64,000 nucleotides of DNA from Bidens hawaiensis (lineage: Eukaryota > Streptophyta > Magnoliopsida > Asterales > Asteraceae), in contig JAIQDT010000677.1 of assembly GCA_021521415.1 (NCBI GenBank), forward strand, positions 496,001 through 560,000, read 5' to 3'. Numbering within the stretch: the first letter of the stretch is position 1; every line of letters starts with the position of its first letter. The notes under the pieces were generated by a model. That model was not told the DNA's origin, ran no database searches, and saw only the letters and a program-made list of their open reading frames with translations. Position numbers and translations under genes: made by a program. This document shows, piece by piece, positions 21,201 through 33,245 of this stretch.

Positions 21201-24200
21201 GCTACAAAGTATGTGCAATAATCAGCCAGTGTTGACTGTCCACCTGCATTGAACAAGAATCAAAAAGTCAACTTTTAGGGTCAACATGACATCTAGACTA
21301 TAAAGATGAAAAGATTTGACCTTTATTAGCCTGAGGAAAATAACGGGCCCAATGAGGAAGGTCCCCACTATAATTTACAATGGGACAATAACCCTCAGCC
21401 TCTCGGTTATATGTACACCCTGAAACCTGTGTTGTGTTGCAATGATACGCGCCTTTCCATAAATTACAACGGTTAGTGACGAATTCGGTTCCTTGATTTA
21501 GACCCCAATCGAGACGGTCTGCCATGCTGTAGTTAGCTTCATACCAACCACTATCTTCTAATAAAGCTAATGTCATTTTTGAAATTACCGATCTTGTATC
21601 GACCGAACCGGTCATTATTTCATTCATCAGAAGTCTCTTCTCCCAGTGAGATCCTGATGCATGTTTATAATACCTTTTTAATCATTAAAGACTGACATTT
21701 ATGGAATTATCTTATGACCGAACGTCTATTAGTATAAATTTCTTCTAAAATGAAATGGGTATGGTTTAAAGTTAATAAAGTTGAAATCTTGAATGAAATT
21801 CACGAACCTGATGTTCCACGCCCTCCACCATCTTCTAACTCTAGACCCGTTAAATTATCAGAAAATGCCTAACAAAAAAGAACTTTGAAAAGTTAGGTTG
21901 TTTTTAGGTAACTTTACATAAGGAAATCTTGTTAAAAGGGTAAGGAAGGTAATATGCACCCCGTAATGATAGCGAGAATGCATGATAACACGTGGAAGAA
22001 CTACACGAGTTACCATCCTCCCAAGCTTTTCATCCATAGTTTGTTTAGTGACCTGAATAAACACGAATATCAAGGTTAAAACTTAAAATAATAATAATAA
22101 TAATAAAGATCAAAAATAATAATAATAATAATAACAATAATAATACAAACAATTTTATTTTAATTATAATTTTTATAAACATAATTACAACTGGAAACAA
22201 TTTATAGTTACCTGACTACGTCGTCTTTTTCTCTCATCTCTAAAATGTGTAAAGGCGTGCGGGTCGAATCCAAGAACATGAATCACCTGGTGACTCCAAA
22301 TTATCATACAACCATTTATAAAGACACACAGATTTCAACTAGAGGTGTGCATGAAACCGCAAAAACCGATCCATAACTGAAAAGTCCGAACCAAAACAAA
22401 ACCAACTGTTTAATTTTGTGTTTTCATAAAAACCGAACTTTCAATTCAGTTTTGGTTTTGCATGTAACAAAGCCAAAACCCAACAGTTTTGAAAACTTAA
22501 AAACCGAATTTGTGGTTTTTGGTCCGGTTTAACCCCAAAAACGCACATGCACACCCCTAATTTCAACCAATCACACTCACTTCATGTATAAGGGTAGCCG
22601 ATAGTAATGTTTCTGCCTCTGCTGTCAAGTGACGTGGCGCAACATTCACATGTCCTACAAACAGAAAAACAATATATTAAGAAACAAAAATAATAACTGA
22701 TATGGTTAGTATATTTAAAATATTACAATACTATATATATGCATATCTTCTAATATATTAAACATATTAACCATAACGGCTATTAAAAACCAATAAACAA
22801 TTAGAAACTTAGAAATGAGCATGTTTACCAACAATTGCACGACCCCATTGGTCACGTTCACATGCTACAGCCCATGCCAACGTATTACCCGTTGTAGGTC
22901 TTGTTGTCACCAAAAGAACAAGATCTGCATCAGCAACACCCTCTAGAAAGACACAAAGATATAAATAAAGTCAACCACTAGATTGAAGAAAGTCAAAGAG
23001 TTGAGTAACAAGCTACCTTCTACATATTCATGTGGAAGCGGGACACCACCGTCTTGTCCACAAGCTGAGTAACCACTTAATCTCAAGTTTCCTCTAACAC
23101 GTTCAACCGCCAAAGCTCGTTTAAACCATTCAGCTGTTTCCCCTAACGCCTGTTTTTCCAAAATATGTGAAAAAAGATTATCACCTTTCAGATTAAAAGA
23201 TAAATAAACAATCACCTAGAGGCTTGCACATGCGCCAAACGAACACGAACAAGGCATGCTCGTGTTCGTTCGTTTAAAATTTTAAATTTAACCTAACAAA
23301 CGAACGGGGTCTTCTTGTTCGTGTTTGTTAATAAAATGAGAGTGTCCGTGTCCGTTTATGTTTGTTTGTTAATAGTATAAACAAACGGAACACCAATTAT
23401 AAGTAAACGTGAACATCAATCGGTCAGGCCTAAAAAATAACAAAACTAAACTATAATGAATGAAATTTTATTGTCATATATACAACATAAAGATGAATAT
23501 ATATACAACATAAACAAACGAATAAACGAACGAACGAGGCATGTATTCATGTTCGTTCCTTTATCAAATAAACGAACATAAAAAAAACTTCCCACCAAAC
23601 GATTACTGAATGTTCGGTTCGTTTACATGCCTAATCACCTACCTAGCAAGCTAAAGTTAGGATCTTTACTCATGTACATGCCTAATCACCTACCTAACAA
23701 TCTAAAGTTAGGATCTTTACTCGCCTAAATAAGATTTGATGGCAAAATAGTAGGGAACATATAAACTTGGATATAACTTAAACAACATGATTTATCACAA
23801 ACCAAAGCTAAAATAGGAAAAACCTTTCGAAGGCGACGTCTTTTGTCTTCACCAGTTATATCATCAAACGTGCAGTTATACCAGCAATCCCCAAAAACTG
23901 GAGGATCATTATGAGGGTTACACGAAATCCGGCCCGAATCGGAACCTGAAGGAGGCTCACCTAGCTAAAAAAAATTAAAAAATAAAATCTTTATGAAAGC
24001 AATCAAAAAGATTTGGATTATTACTGTAATCTGTAAACTTACCTTAATTATATCTCCAACATTCCTACAATCTCTATCGTGCGAGTGGCCCACCGCATCA
24101 TAGTTCAAATAAATTCTAATAGGCAGCTTTGAATTCTTCAAAAAGTTTAAAGATTTTGACGTTTCTAACAACACTCTTCCTTTGTGATGAAGATGATCAT

Positions 24201-24646
24201 CTCCATGATAAACTTGCGGTGTAACCGAAAACACCTTATTTCCAGGCCTCTTCTTTCTTTGCTCAATTATTTGATCATGAATACAAGAATGTGACTGAAC
24301 ATGTTCACCAATGCTTTCCAGTCTTCGCGGCGGTAACGGTTCATTATTCCCAAATCTTGCTTGACTGATGTTGAAAAATACCAAAATTAAAAGCACCTGT
24401 ACAGCAAGAGCAAAACTGTAAACTACCATAATTATTATTATGTAATTACATAACATACCCATGATAAAGATTACATTTTTAACCTTATTTAACCCAAAAA
24501 GGAGATTAATTTAGCATATTCATGACATTCAAACCCTAATTGTAAAATTGTAATAATAATATTACCTGGAGAATTAAGAGCTCAGTACACCATTTGCTTG
24601 TGCATCTGGTGAAACCAATATTAAAAAAACAAATCTTGAAGTCCAT
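18211..24646 (-). CDS. Leishmanolysin-like zinc metallopeptidase (MSP/GP63 family, peptidase M8)
   Basis: Seventeen exons, listed 5' to 3': 24566-24646, 24043-24396, 23824-23964, 23017-23149, 22829-22942, 22581-22654, 22212-22286, 21960-22052, 21808-21868, 21321-21653, 21117-21243, 20917-21016, 20398-20467, 20142-20294, 19968-20063, 19148-19467, 18211-18381. They total 2496 bp, 831 codons plus TGA, close to the known plant proteins. A hydrophobic LLILQVLLILVFF segment near the N-terminus is a signal peptide or anchor and is created by the exon 1-2 junction. The M8 zinc motif HEVIHVLGF spans the exon 6-7 junction; the third ligand is probably in PRVIMHSRYHYG, followed by the Met-turn region LMNEIMTG. 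Three EGF-like Cys-rich modules follow (CPNSCNLNGDC, CPSNCNGHGKC, CDEQCSLHGGVC). It should be a secretory-pathway or surface endopeptidase. Every junction is GT-AG and no stop or frameshift was found. The start at 24646 was chosen because exon 1 keeps frame and completes the hydrophobic segment. Confidence 0.92.
18650..19147. repeat. About 125-bp minisatellite in the last intron of the metallopeptidase gene
   Basis: Four copies of a unit of about 125 bp, each containing GACACCCRAATGGAA, CATCTYACCCAGCAAA and TGACCATYTTACCC, fill most of the intron 18382-19147. The real 5' splice site (minus strand, GG/GTAAGATG at 19147) is the edge of the first unit. The same GTAAGA, GTTAAG or GTGAGA string recurs at 19021, 18896 and 18770, spaced 126, 125 and 126 bp. 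Confidence 0.85.
19494..19913. mobile_element. hAT-like MITE in a metallopeptidase intron
   Basis: It starts TAATGGGTGTGCACG and ends GCACACCACTA, with an interior rich in AAAACCGA phrases on both strands. The flanks CAATTAAA and CAGTTAAT may be a decayed 8-bp target duplication. It lies within the intron 19468-19967. Confidence 0.55.
22340..22559. mobile_element. hAT-like MITE, 220 bp, with exact 8-bp target duplication
   Basis: Ends are TAGAGGTGTGCATG and CATGCACACCCCTA, a 14-bp inverted repeat with one mismatch. It is flanked by ATTTCAAC at 22332-22339 and at 22560-22567, a perfect 8-bp duplication as hAT transposases make. It sits in the intron between the two exons that together encode the zinc-binding HExxH motif. 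Confidence 0.85.
23219..23632. mobile_element. hAT-like MITE rich in CGTTCGTT, about 414 bp
   Basis: The interior is made of AACGAACG/CGTTCGTT phrases in both orientations, so the element can fold on itself. Ends are GAGGCTTGCACATG and ACATGCCT. The sequence AATCACCTA flanks it at 23210-23218 and 23633-23641. It lies in the intron 23150-23823. Confidence 0.7.
23625..23726. repeat. 51-bp tandem duplication spanning a MITE end
   Basis: Two copies begin at 23625 and 23676, each with ACATGCCTAATCACCTACC and later AAAGTTAGGATCTTTACTC. The unit includes the last bases of the MITE plus its flanking intron sequence, so it arose after the MITE inserted. Confidence 0.85.
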
Positions 24647-25519
24647 GACATGAATTGAAAGCAATCAAATTGGGCATTATTTAGAACAAGATACACATAA
24701 AGAGTGAAGTTGTTATTATTTAATAATAATAATAATAATGTGGGTTTGAATTGAGAGAGTGATTTGCAGAACGTGGGTGATTTGGGTTACAGGAGAATGA
24801 TGGAGACGCTTAACAGGAACACGATATCAATATATATTGTTAATAATAATATAATCGTCATGGTTCTTTTTATTGACATGTTTATTTTGGAGTGTTAAGT
24901 GCTACTTTATTTTTCTTCTGTTTCTCAATTGGGTATAAGAAATTTAATGAAGGTTGTACTTCGCTTTTATCTTGTTTTGGTATTTTGGTTGTAAAAGAGC
25001 AATATATTATAAAGCCTTTTTTTTGTATTTTGTTGTTTCATGTGTTGTATATTTTTATATAAATTTATTATTTAATATTCGGATACACATGAAGTCGTGT
25101 ATGCACGTAGATACGCTAAGATAAGCATATTTGACAATCTAAATAGTTTCTTCTCATGTCTATGGTTAACATGTGTGATTGTGTACGATTGTGTAAGTAT
25201 TTTAGATTTTTATGTATTTTTTATGTGTGTTAAATAAGTGTTTATGGCTATGCTAACTAATTGTTTTATGCTACTAATCTAGGTGATTTAGGTTTTCATA
25301 ATTTAGGGTTTTGATTTGTGTTTGTGAATCTAATTTATGCTTTTATGGGTGTGTTAATATTGCTTATGCTTTTTATTACATGTATGATTTCCGCGGTGGC
25401 CATGGGTGGTGGGATAGGTGATGGTGTGTAATGGTGGCAACATAAAAAGAATGTTAAATCTTGTAAGCTGGTTTTCATATACAAGTACGGGTGATGGGCT
25501 GACATTATAAAAAGAATAC
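24647..25519. other. 5' flank of the metallopeptidase gene and spacer
   Basis: The promoter and 5' untranslated region of the minus-strand gene should be here. ATATATATTG near 24829 is a possible TATA element but is not distinctive. The remainder is AT-rich with no gene seen. Confidence 0.35.
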
Positions 25520-25522
25520 TAA

Positions 25523-27397
25523 GACCATATGTAGTCATAATGTCTCACATGTAGGTATTTTGCGTCATGTGGTGTACAGTCAGCTTTTCCAAATTTTACA
25601 AAAAAAATAGTGTAGTCATAATGCCCCACCCTTAGGCATTTTGCATCACGTGATGTCAGTCACTTTTACATTTATTTGTTTTTGATTTTAATTTTTATTA
25701 AAAGTAAACAAATAATAATAATATTTTATTAAATAAATATTACATTAAAATAAAAACAAAAGTTACTCGTCTCCATCGCCACCCTTGTCGTCGTCGTCGT
25801 CTTCGTCATCGTATTCATCCTTGCCCTCGTTTTGGTTTTCATTTTCACCCGGCAAACGCTGATTCATCCAAAGATGTTGGACCAAATCCCCCTTAAGTGC
25901 GTTATGTATTTCTCTTGACCGCACAAAATACGCATTTTCAAGTCTTTGCTCCATACTTGCTGGAGTTCGTGGTGGATCCGAGTCCGGTATGAAAGTTGGA
26001 CATACTGTTCTTCCCTCGTCTTCGAAGATCATGTTATGCATTATGATACACGCATACATAACACTTTCCTTCTTTATAAAGACCATAGACGACAATGATT
26101 TTTAACAAAATGTCAGCGTTGTTAACGAACCCCAAAACACATCTCGATATCTTTTCTCGCAAACTCTTGTACTTTTTTAGAATACTGTCTTTTTTTATCC
26201 AACGGGTCTCCAAATGTTTTCACGATAATCACATACTCTGGATATATTCCATCATCCAAATAGTATTATTGATGGTAGAAGTTATCGTTAGCCCGAAACG
26301 AAGTGACGAGAACATTCCCAGATATATAACTCTACAACACAAGCGATTGTTCTAAGACGTTTATGTCATTGTTGGAACCAGGAACACCAAAGAATGCCAA
26401 CCAAATCCAAAGGTCGTATGAAGCAATCGCTTGAAGGTTGTCCGTTGGTCCCTTTTGGTCACCTCGTGTGTATTGACCTCGCCATGCAGTTGGACAATTA
26501 ACTCATTCCCAATGCATACAGTCTACACTCCCGATCATGCAGGGTAAACCATGCACCATTGCATGTGCCTCATAAAGACGTTGTACATCGTTCTAGTTGG
26601 GCTCTTTTAGATTATGTGGTTCATATAGTTTTAATAATATCATATATTTTACACAAATTATAAAATAATTAATTAAAGTAAACAAGTGATATAATTATTT
26701 TAAAAAAATGAAATGTACCGTAACAAAAATACTCTAAGGTGTCCCGAGTTGTTTTATCAGCCATCTTTAAATACTCGTCGTTGATGTCGGCCGTGTTTTC
26801 GTAGGCAAGCACGCGTATGGCTGACGTAATCTTCTGAATAGCTGTGAATCCTAGCGTCCCTTGACCGTCCGGTTTTTGCTTAAAGTAATCAAGCCCACGC
26901 TCCAGATCATTGGTGATGCGCATAAATAAATTTCTAGACACCCGAAAGCGACGCCTAAAAGTCTTCGGGTTCTTGAATCTCGGTGAGTCGTTAAAGTAAT
27001 CCGTCATCAACCGGTCGTTGGCTTCGATACGGCCTCTTTCAATATATGTTCTTTTTGAAACGGGGGGTGGAGGAGAGCTAATAGAATTCATATAAGTTGT
27101 CGCGAACACAATCGCACTCGTAACCACCTCTTCCTCCGCGTCGTCTTCGACTTGTCAGTCGGGCCCGAAAAATTGGTTATATATAGAAGTGGGAGAATCC
27201 ATTTAGGGTTAATAAGGAATTTGGTGTGAGGAAATATAGTGTTAAGAAATAAAGGTTTATAAATTTGGTAAGTTTTAATTGGGGATGAAGATGATTATAT
27301 ATAAAACAATTTTTTAAACGGTATTGTGACCGTTGAACGGTCAAAAGGGGATGTGCTCTTGGCGTTTTCGTCCAAAACGCCGCCACTACGAGTCGTC
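25523..27397 (-). mobile_element. PIF/Harbinger DNA transposon, about 1.9 kb
   Basis: The ends GACCATATGTAGTCAT (25523) and CACTACGAGTCGTC (ending 27397) are imperfect inverted repeats, flanked by TAA at 25520-25522 and 27398-27400, the 3-bp duplication of this superfamily. The left subterminal piece (GTAGTCATAATG...CAGTCA) is present twice in tandem. It carries a broken Harbinger transposase gene on the minus strand. Confidence 0.82.
25763..27202 (-). pseudogene. Harbinger transposase (DDE nuclease), broken
   Basis: The start at 27202 gives MDSPTSIYNQFFGPD, then TGA. The N-terminal part (to about 26717) has EANDRLMTDYF, FRRRFRVSRNLF and TAIQKITSAIRVLAYENTAD. A likely intron follows (GT near 26717, AG near 26608). 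The DDE part (26605-26345) has GSVDCMHWE, PTAWRGQYTRGD and GVPGSNNDIN, with a nonsense codon directly after MHWE. The C-terminal part contains YACIIMHNMIFEDE and an Asp/Glu tail. At least two nonsense codons and several frameshifts near 26120-26345 rule out activity. It would have cut and rejoined elements ending like 25523 and 62553. Confidence 0.85.
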
Positions 27398-27400
27398 TAA

Positions 27401-29125
27401 CCATGTAAGGTATTTTTCAGATGCTTATATTATGAGAGATTTAAATCTAGATTAATTATACAATGATCTTAAAGGTGAATAAAAGTTGGCAATGTGAGAT
27501 CACTATCAAACATCCACATCAACATTATTATATTAGCAAAAGTGTTACGTAATTAGGTATAGTCATGATAGTTCACATTTTACTTACCAAAGTAGTTTAT
27601 AGGTTACCAAATGATTAAAAAAAGATTATAAAACCTATCCTCAATAACTTGATAACACAAAGATAATATATTATTTCATTTAAGATAATATATGTTTTGA
27701 TATGATATTTTGAAGAATATGCCAATAAGACTGTAATATATGTTGTAGATTTGGGAAAGTTAGTTGTGGTTGTATTGCTTTGCACATGACTATTAAGTTG
27801 ATGGACTTTCTATGCATTATTATTGACGTCAAAAAGCTACAAATAATTCGTTTAAAAACGGAAATGCCACAATAAAGCTTTGCTTTTAAGAAAATAGCAT
27901 TTTCATGGACTTATGGGTTGCATGTCACTTTCGTTTTACGGTCCATAATAATGGCAATAAAGTTACAAAAATATAAACCAATAAATTTTCTTTAGATTTT
28001 AATATTGATTAATTATTCAATTCAAATCAATGTAACTCGTGAATAAATATACAAGGAAGAAAATTGAATGACTTTGAACATGGTCTATTCTGTTATTTCT
28101 ATAACAAAAGTAGTTCAAAGAAACTAACATATATCAGTTTACCATGTTTACCTATTTACCTCGTTCTCTCATCCACTCTAAGCTATGAAAAAAGGTTCTT
28201 GAAGATGTTTTATTGGTTGCTGATATTTTTTGTTAAAATATTTTTGAATAATAATATTATAGTCTCTTCAACGAATATGGACTACGAAATTTATTTCCAA
28301 ACGTGGTTCCATCTTTCTCTATTTGGGTTTATGGGATGACACTGCCTTCTCTGAATAATTGATATATCATTTTTGGTTGAACATCTCATGTTGTAAGATT
28401 TTGATTGTGAGAAAAGTAGCATAGACTGTTATCCCACTTTAAGGTTGTTTTGTTTACATGTAGTATGTAGTTCTCGTTTTTTTTTTCTCTCTCTCTATGA
28501 TTTCTTTTGAGTACTAACACTAAAAACCAAACTCAAAGGATTGAAAAAAATAGGCATTAATTCAGTGCATATATAAAAATGTACAGTTTGTTAACGAGTT
28601 TTAATGGGTTTTGATTCGTTGTTAAAATATATGTATCAAAACTTATTATAGAGGCACGGCAAAATTTCGCAAGCTAATGCACCATTGTAATACGTCTAAC
28701 ACATTATATTCGTATTCGGCATCAAAACTCATTATATTCACAACTTTAAAAACTATGAATCAAAACATATTATACTTGTGCATCGAACTTGTAAAGTTGG
28801 ATGCGCCATTGCAATAGGCTTGACACCCTATTAGAAACTCATGCATTACTATTATATTTAAGGCTTTGGCACACGCTATAAACTCCACACAAGTTACAAA
28901 GATAAAGATCGTAGTTCACTTTCAAACATGATTTCTACAAGGATTAAAAAGAATAAAATTTAATTAAAAGTTTTAGGTTGTTTGAAAAAACATAGTAACT
29001 TAAATCTAAAAGCTTTAAATGTGAATTACATAGCTCATTACAGTCTGAACATTAAGGCCACATAACATGTCTCGTTTTTTCAAAAAATCACAAAAAATAA
29101 CAAAAGTAAATTACCAATAGTTGCA
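27401..29125. other. AT-rich spacer, no gene seen
   Basis: There is no conserved protein or structural RNA that I recognise. A short open frame at 28064-28339 is low complexity and shows no family resemblance. Around 28620-28870 a loose theme (AAAACTYATTAT) recurs without a clear period. Confidence 0.4.
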
Positions 29126-29622
29126 TTTTTTTAGGTTGATCGATAATAATCTTAGTTCCCACTTTAGAAAATTGCTAACACCGGTTTCACCATTCATACT
29201 ATTTGTTTTCATTGGACACCTATTAAAAAAAGCTTACCCCGTTAATTAAGGTTTTTTTTTTCAATTTTCAAACTGATGTTTTAGGCCTTTTGATCGGAAG
29301 AATGATAAGATTATACGAGTAGATTGTTTTAAAACTTATTTTTTTAACATGGCTCAAACGACGAAGCGGTGCTTCAATTTGGGTGTTTAAACTTCCAGTT
29401 AACAAAAATCAAATCGTTTGAAACACCATTTCGAAATAAAGTTTACATCAATCGACTTTTATCCTCATTCCGATCAAAAGCTATAAAAAATCAATTTGAA
29501 ATTCAGAAAAAAAAACTTAACGAAAGTTGAGAATATGATCCAACAAAAACAGATAGTGTAAAAGTTGGGACGATGACAACACTTTTCTGAAGTGGGATTA
29601 TTATTATGAGCCAACCTAAAAA
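29126..29622. mobile_element. MITE with long inverted arms, about 500 bp
   Basis: The left arm starts TTTTTTTAGGTTGATCG and the right arm ends GAGCCAACCTAAAAA. By eye the arms pair for more than 100 bp (CCCACTTTAGAAAATTG against the complement of CACTTTTCTGAAGTGGG, and so on). No coding sequence; target duplication not identified. Confidence 0.6.
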
Positions 29623-30297
29623 CAGTGTGATTAATAAAATCCGATTATCCTAAATTTAAAAACTGGTTTTAGTTTTCTAAAATTACTAATATTATATTTA
29701 CTCTTTACTTTTATGTTTGAAAAATATTTTAAGTACAAAAACAGAAAAATATCATCAAAATACAACTTTCCTTGTTCGGTCGATAGCATTATTTGGTGTG
29801 TGGGGTGGTGGTGGGGAGATACGTATATATCTAGCTATATTCTATACCTTAGAAAATGACTTTATCTAACGTAACCAAGTCATTGTTTTTAATATTAGAA
29901 AGGGAAAATAATGTGGGGGTTCAAATTCAGTAAATGGAAGTCTACGTTTAGGTGGCCTTTCAAAATCAATCAACAAATATTTGGGTAACCAGGTAAACCA
30001 GATTAAACCAATATCTTATGCGGTATGTCACTAGGATAAAACTACTTGAAATCTTTAAAGTTTGAATAACCCGACTCATACAAAGCAAAACTCGATTAAA
30101 TCCATGATTGTTTTTTATTGGCAATACCACAAGTTAGTATAAACATAGAGTGGATATATTTTGAACTAGTAATTTGAAAAGAACTCAATATATGTCGATA
30201 ACTAATACCTTTAATTTTAAATTTCTTATTTCATTTGAGTCACATAGAATTTGAAGCTCTTGGAATTGACTTGAAAAAAATGATCAGAAATAAGGTA
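29623..30297. other. AT-rich spacer, no gene seen
   Basis: No coding similarity. It precedes the truncated 5' end of the LINE fragment. Confidence 0.4.
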
Positions 30298-31097
30298 AAG
30301 GATTGAACACTTTGTTTTGGCACGACAATTGGCAAGAAAATACTCCTTTTTTTGAAAGGTGCCCTCTGCTATTTGCGTTGGAGACAAGAAAGGGCTGCCT
30401 TGTTTCGGATCGGTTGCGAATGTATGATGATGAAGTGTGTGGCCATTGGGCATGGAGTTGACAACCAGCAGGGTCAGATGAGATGGATGAATTTAGATGC
30501 CTTTTGTTAGCTTGCCAACAAGTTGTTTTGAGTGAGGGGCCGGATCGCCTAATGCGGGGTCTTGATGAAGGAGACGGGTTCTCGGTTAGAAGTATGAAGT
30601 CCGAGATCGAGGATCTTAAAAATACGGGCGGTAACTTTGTTTTGGAATGGAATAATTGGGTCCCAAACAGGTTGTCATTCACGCATGGAGAGTGGAAATG
30701 AAACGTATCCCGGTTATGATTGAGTTGGTTAAAAGAGGGTTTATGGTGTCGTCGGGCATTTGCCCGATTTGTGAAGAGAATTTGGAGTCGGCGGAACATT
30801 TGGTGGTCTCGTGTCAATTTGCCCAATCAGTGTGGTGTATCATATCGTTTTGGTGTAAGATAAGTCCATTTTTTGCTTTTTCGGTTAAGGATTTGTTGGA
30901 GTTGCATCGGTTTTATCAACTACCAAAATGGAAAGCAAAAGCTCTTAACGCGGTGTGTTTGACAACGACTTGGTGTCTTTGGCGAGCAAGGAATGCACTC
31001 GTGCATGAGGGGAAACCAATATACATTGGAGCGTGGTCGGTGAGATAAAAACGTTAAGCTTCTTATGGGTAAAGAACCGGGGAAAGAATGTGGGCCT

Positions 31098-31889
31098 TGT
31101 TGGAAATATGGACCGGTTCGCTTAAGTCAACGTGACCGACCGGGTTGTGACCCGTGAGAGTTACATCTTGGGCAACGAACTAAAATCCGCTTAAATTGTT
31201 TAACCGGTATATGACGAATATAACTATGACAGAATTATTATTTATAATAGTTATAAATAATGTAGTAAGTAAATTAACTTGTTCGGGCTTTAAACGAGTT
31301 GGACTTTGAAGGCCCGGTTAGAAGTTAATACTTATTATGATTGTTATTATATATAGTGATATATAATAATAATAACCTAATAATAATAAGCTAATCGGTG
31401 GGAACAGCACAGTAAGAGCCGCCACCAAACTCCAAGATAAAGGGAGCATTAGCTCCATTACATTGGTTTTGATTTTTTTACGAAAAATAAAACCACCGTC
31501 GCATTAAGCCACCGGCCACCATCGTACGACGCCGCACTACCCGCGCCGTCCTCCGCTTCTGCCCGCTTACAGCCGACACTGCTACCTCTCACACCACCGT
31601 CACACTCCGTTTATTCGGTTCGTCAACTAGCAACGTTCGTTGAACCTCGGTGTCTCAACCGGTTATTCATTAACCGAGGTAAAATTAAATATTGTCGGTT
31701 TTGGTTTATGTTTAATTTGATTGTTCGTATCGTATGTAACCGGATCCTGTACGGTTCCGTTAAATGGTGATTACTCGTTTTGTATTCCGCTGCGTATTCA
31801 TTATTAATATGATTAATAATTATGAAACCTATTTATTAAAACCGGGTTTAAAAGTTAAACCGTTGACTGATCACCACTGGAACCCAACA
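31098..31889 (+). repeat. 5' LTR of the 7.6-kb copia element
   Basis: It contains a TATATATAGTGATATATAATAA region (near 31348) that may serve as promoter, followed by a C-rich CCGCC/CCACC stretch (31490-31610). Compared with the 3' LTR it lacks an 11-bp piece near 31730 and has a longer stretch near 31805. Confidence 0.93.
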
Positions 31890-31890
31890 G

Positions 31891-31903
31891 TGGTATCAGA
31901 GCC
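31891..31903 (+). other. Primer-binding site, initiator tRNA-Met
   Basis: TGGTATCAGAGCC begins one base after the 5' LTR, complementary to the 3' end of initiator methionine tRNA. Confidence 0.92.
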
Positions 31904-32251
31904 TTGGTTACAACATACGAGTCGAATCCGGTCTTTTCACCGGATCTACATCATAAACTTCAAACTAGTTGAAGTTTTTGATCTACACAAGTTTTCTGAG
32001 CAATCTTGGTTTGGTCAATTTTTATTTATTTTATTTGACCAAAATATTGCTCAATTTTATTTTTATCGAATATGTAAATCTGGCCCGACCTTATTTGTTT
32101 GGTTGAATGTTTTTGGTTTTTGGCCATATGAATGGTTCAAAAGTTGTATTTATTTTTCGGTTTTATTTTATGGTTTTTGGCCACTTTTGTTGGTTCAAAA
32201 TTGTAATAGATAGGGTTTAGTTTTTCATTACTTGTATTAGTGAATATTGTA

Positions 32252-32377
32252 ATGGAGAAGACCCGAAGGAAAACCGAGGACGAGCTCGTGGAGTTCTTGA
32301 AGTCAGTGGGAGTTAGCAAAGATGACCGGATGCACCATGAGTCCATCCTTGTGGTTGTTTGTGTTGTGACCCCTTGA
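32252..32377 (+). CDS. 41-codon leader ORF of the copia element
   Basis: This short frame starts MEKTRRKTEDEL and continues VEFLKSVGVSKDD before a TGA. It lies in the long leader between primer site and gag and shows a charged, helix-like composition unlike the surrounding AT-rich DNA. I do not recognise it. It may be an upstream ORF that affects gag translation, or a chance frame. Confidence 0.3.
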   Translation: MEKTRRKTEDELVEFLKSVGVSKDDRMHHESILVVVCVVTP

Positions 32378-33245
32378 CCCGATTGGTCTTGCTAATAGGC
32401 TCTAGCAAGACCAATCACCTTTTTGGCCATTTATGATTTACATATTCTTGTTTGCTATTGTGGTTGCTTGCTTGATTATAATAGGTTATAATACCACCAA
32501 CCTAATACCAAATATATTAAAATAAATTTTTAATCAACCAATTGATTTTTTGCAAAATTAAACTAAATTTGATTTCCTAAAACCTTATAACTTAATAGTT
32601 TTCTATTAACTTAAAATTGGTTAGACGTATCGCGACAAATTTAGTTTTAATAGGTTATTTAAAACTAAGTGTCCTGAGAGATAAAAGGGTTCATCATTTT
32701 TGTCCCGATAATAAATACAGTAAAATTTGACCTTTTACTCTATTTGGTAATTATAAAATTAATCCCAATATAAAACCAATAGTTTATGCCAATCCTACTA
32801 CAAGTTACACTTGAGGCATACTGCGAAATTTCGAGTGTTTGGAGCTACAACACTGCACTTGTTTTCTAGCCTATCCCATCAAGGTGAAAGCGTTTCGTTG
32901 ACACATCCGACTCTTTCACACGTCACTATACTAGGACAACTATTACTTTACTCTCTTGTTACGTGCTAAAGCTGTCTGGAGACTTAAAGTGGGCAAAGAT
33001 GAGGCTAAACGTATCTATACAGACAATCGTTGTCTCTATAGGCCTCATAACCGAGAATTGTGCTCTATTCACAATTGGCAATCGTTGTCAGTCTGCCTAA
33101 CCACTTATTAATGTTGTGTGCTACAGCTGCCTTTAATAACTGGAAGCCGGATTCTCATGCTCCTATTCATTAATGTTATTGGGTCATTAATAATAGGACT
33201 ACTACTTCGAAAATACTAATTAAATTTACTGTTGCTTTTAATCAG

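Noticed and set aside
24397..24462. Metallopeptidase start at 24462 in the longer open frame
   Set aside because: A two-exon start at 24646 keeps frame, has good splice sites, gives a total of 832 codons with stop, and completes the hydrophobic segment.
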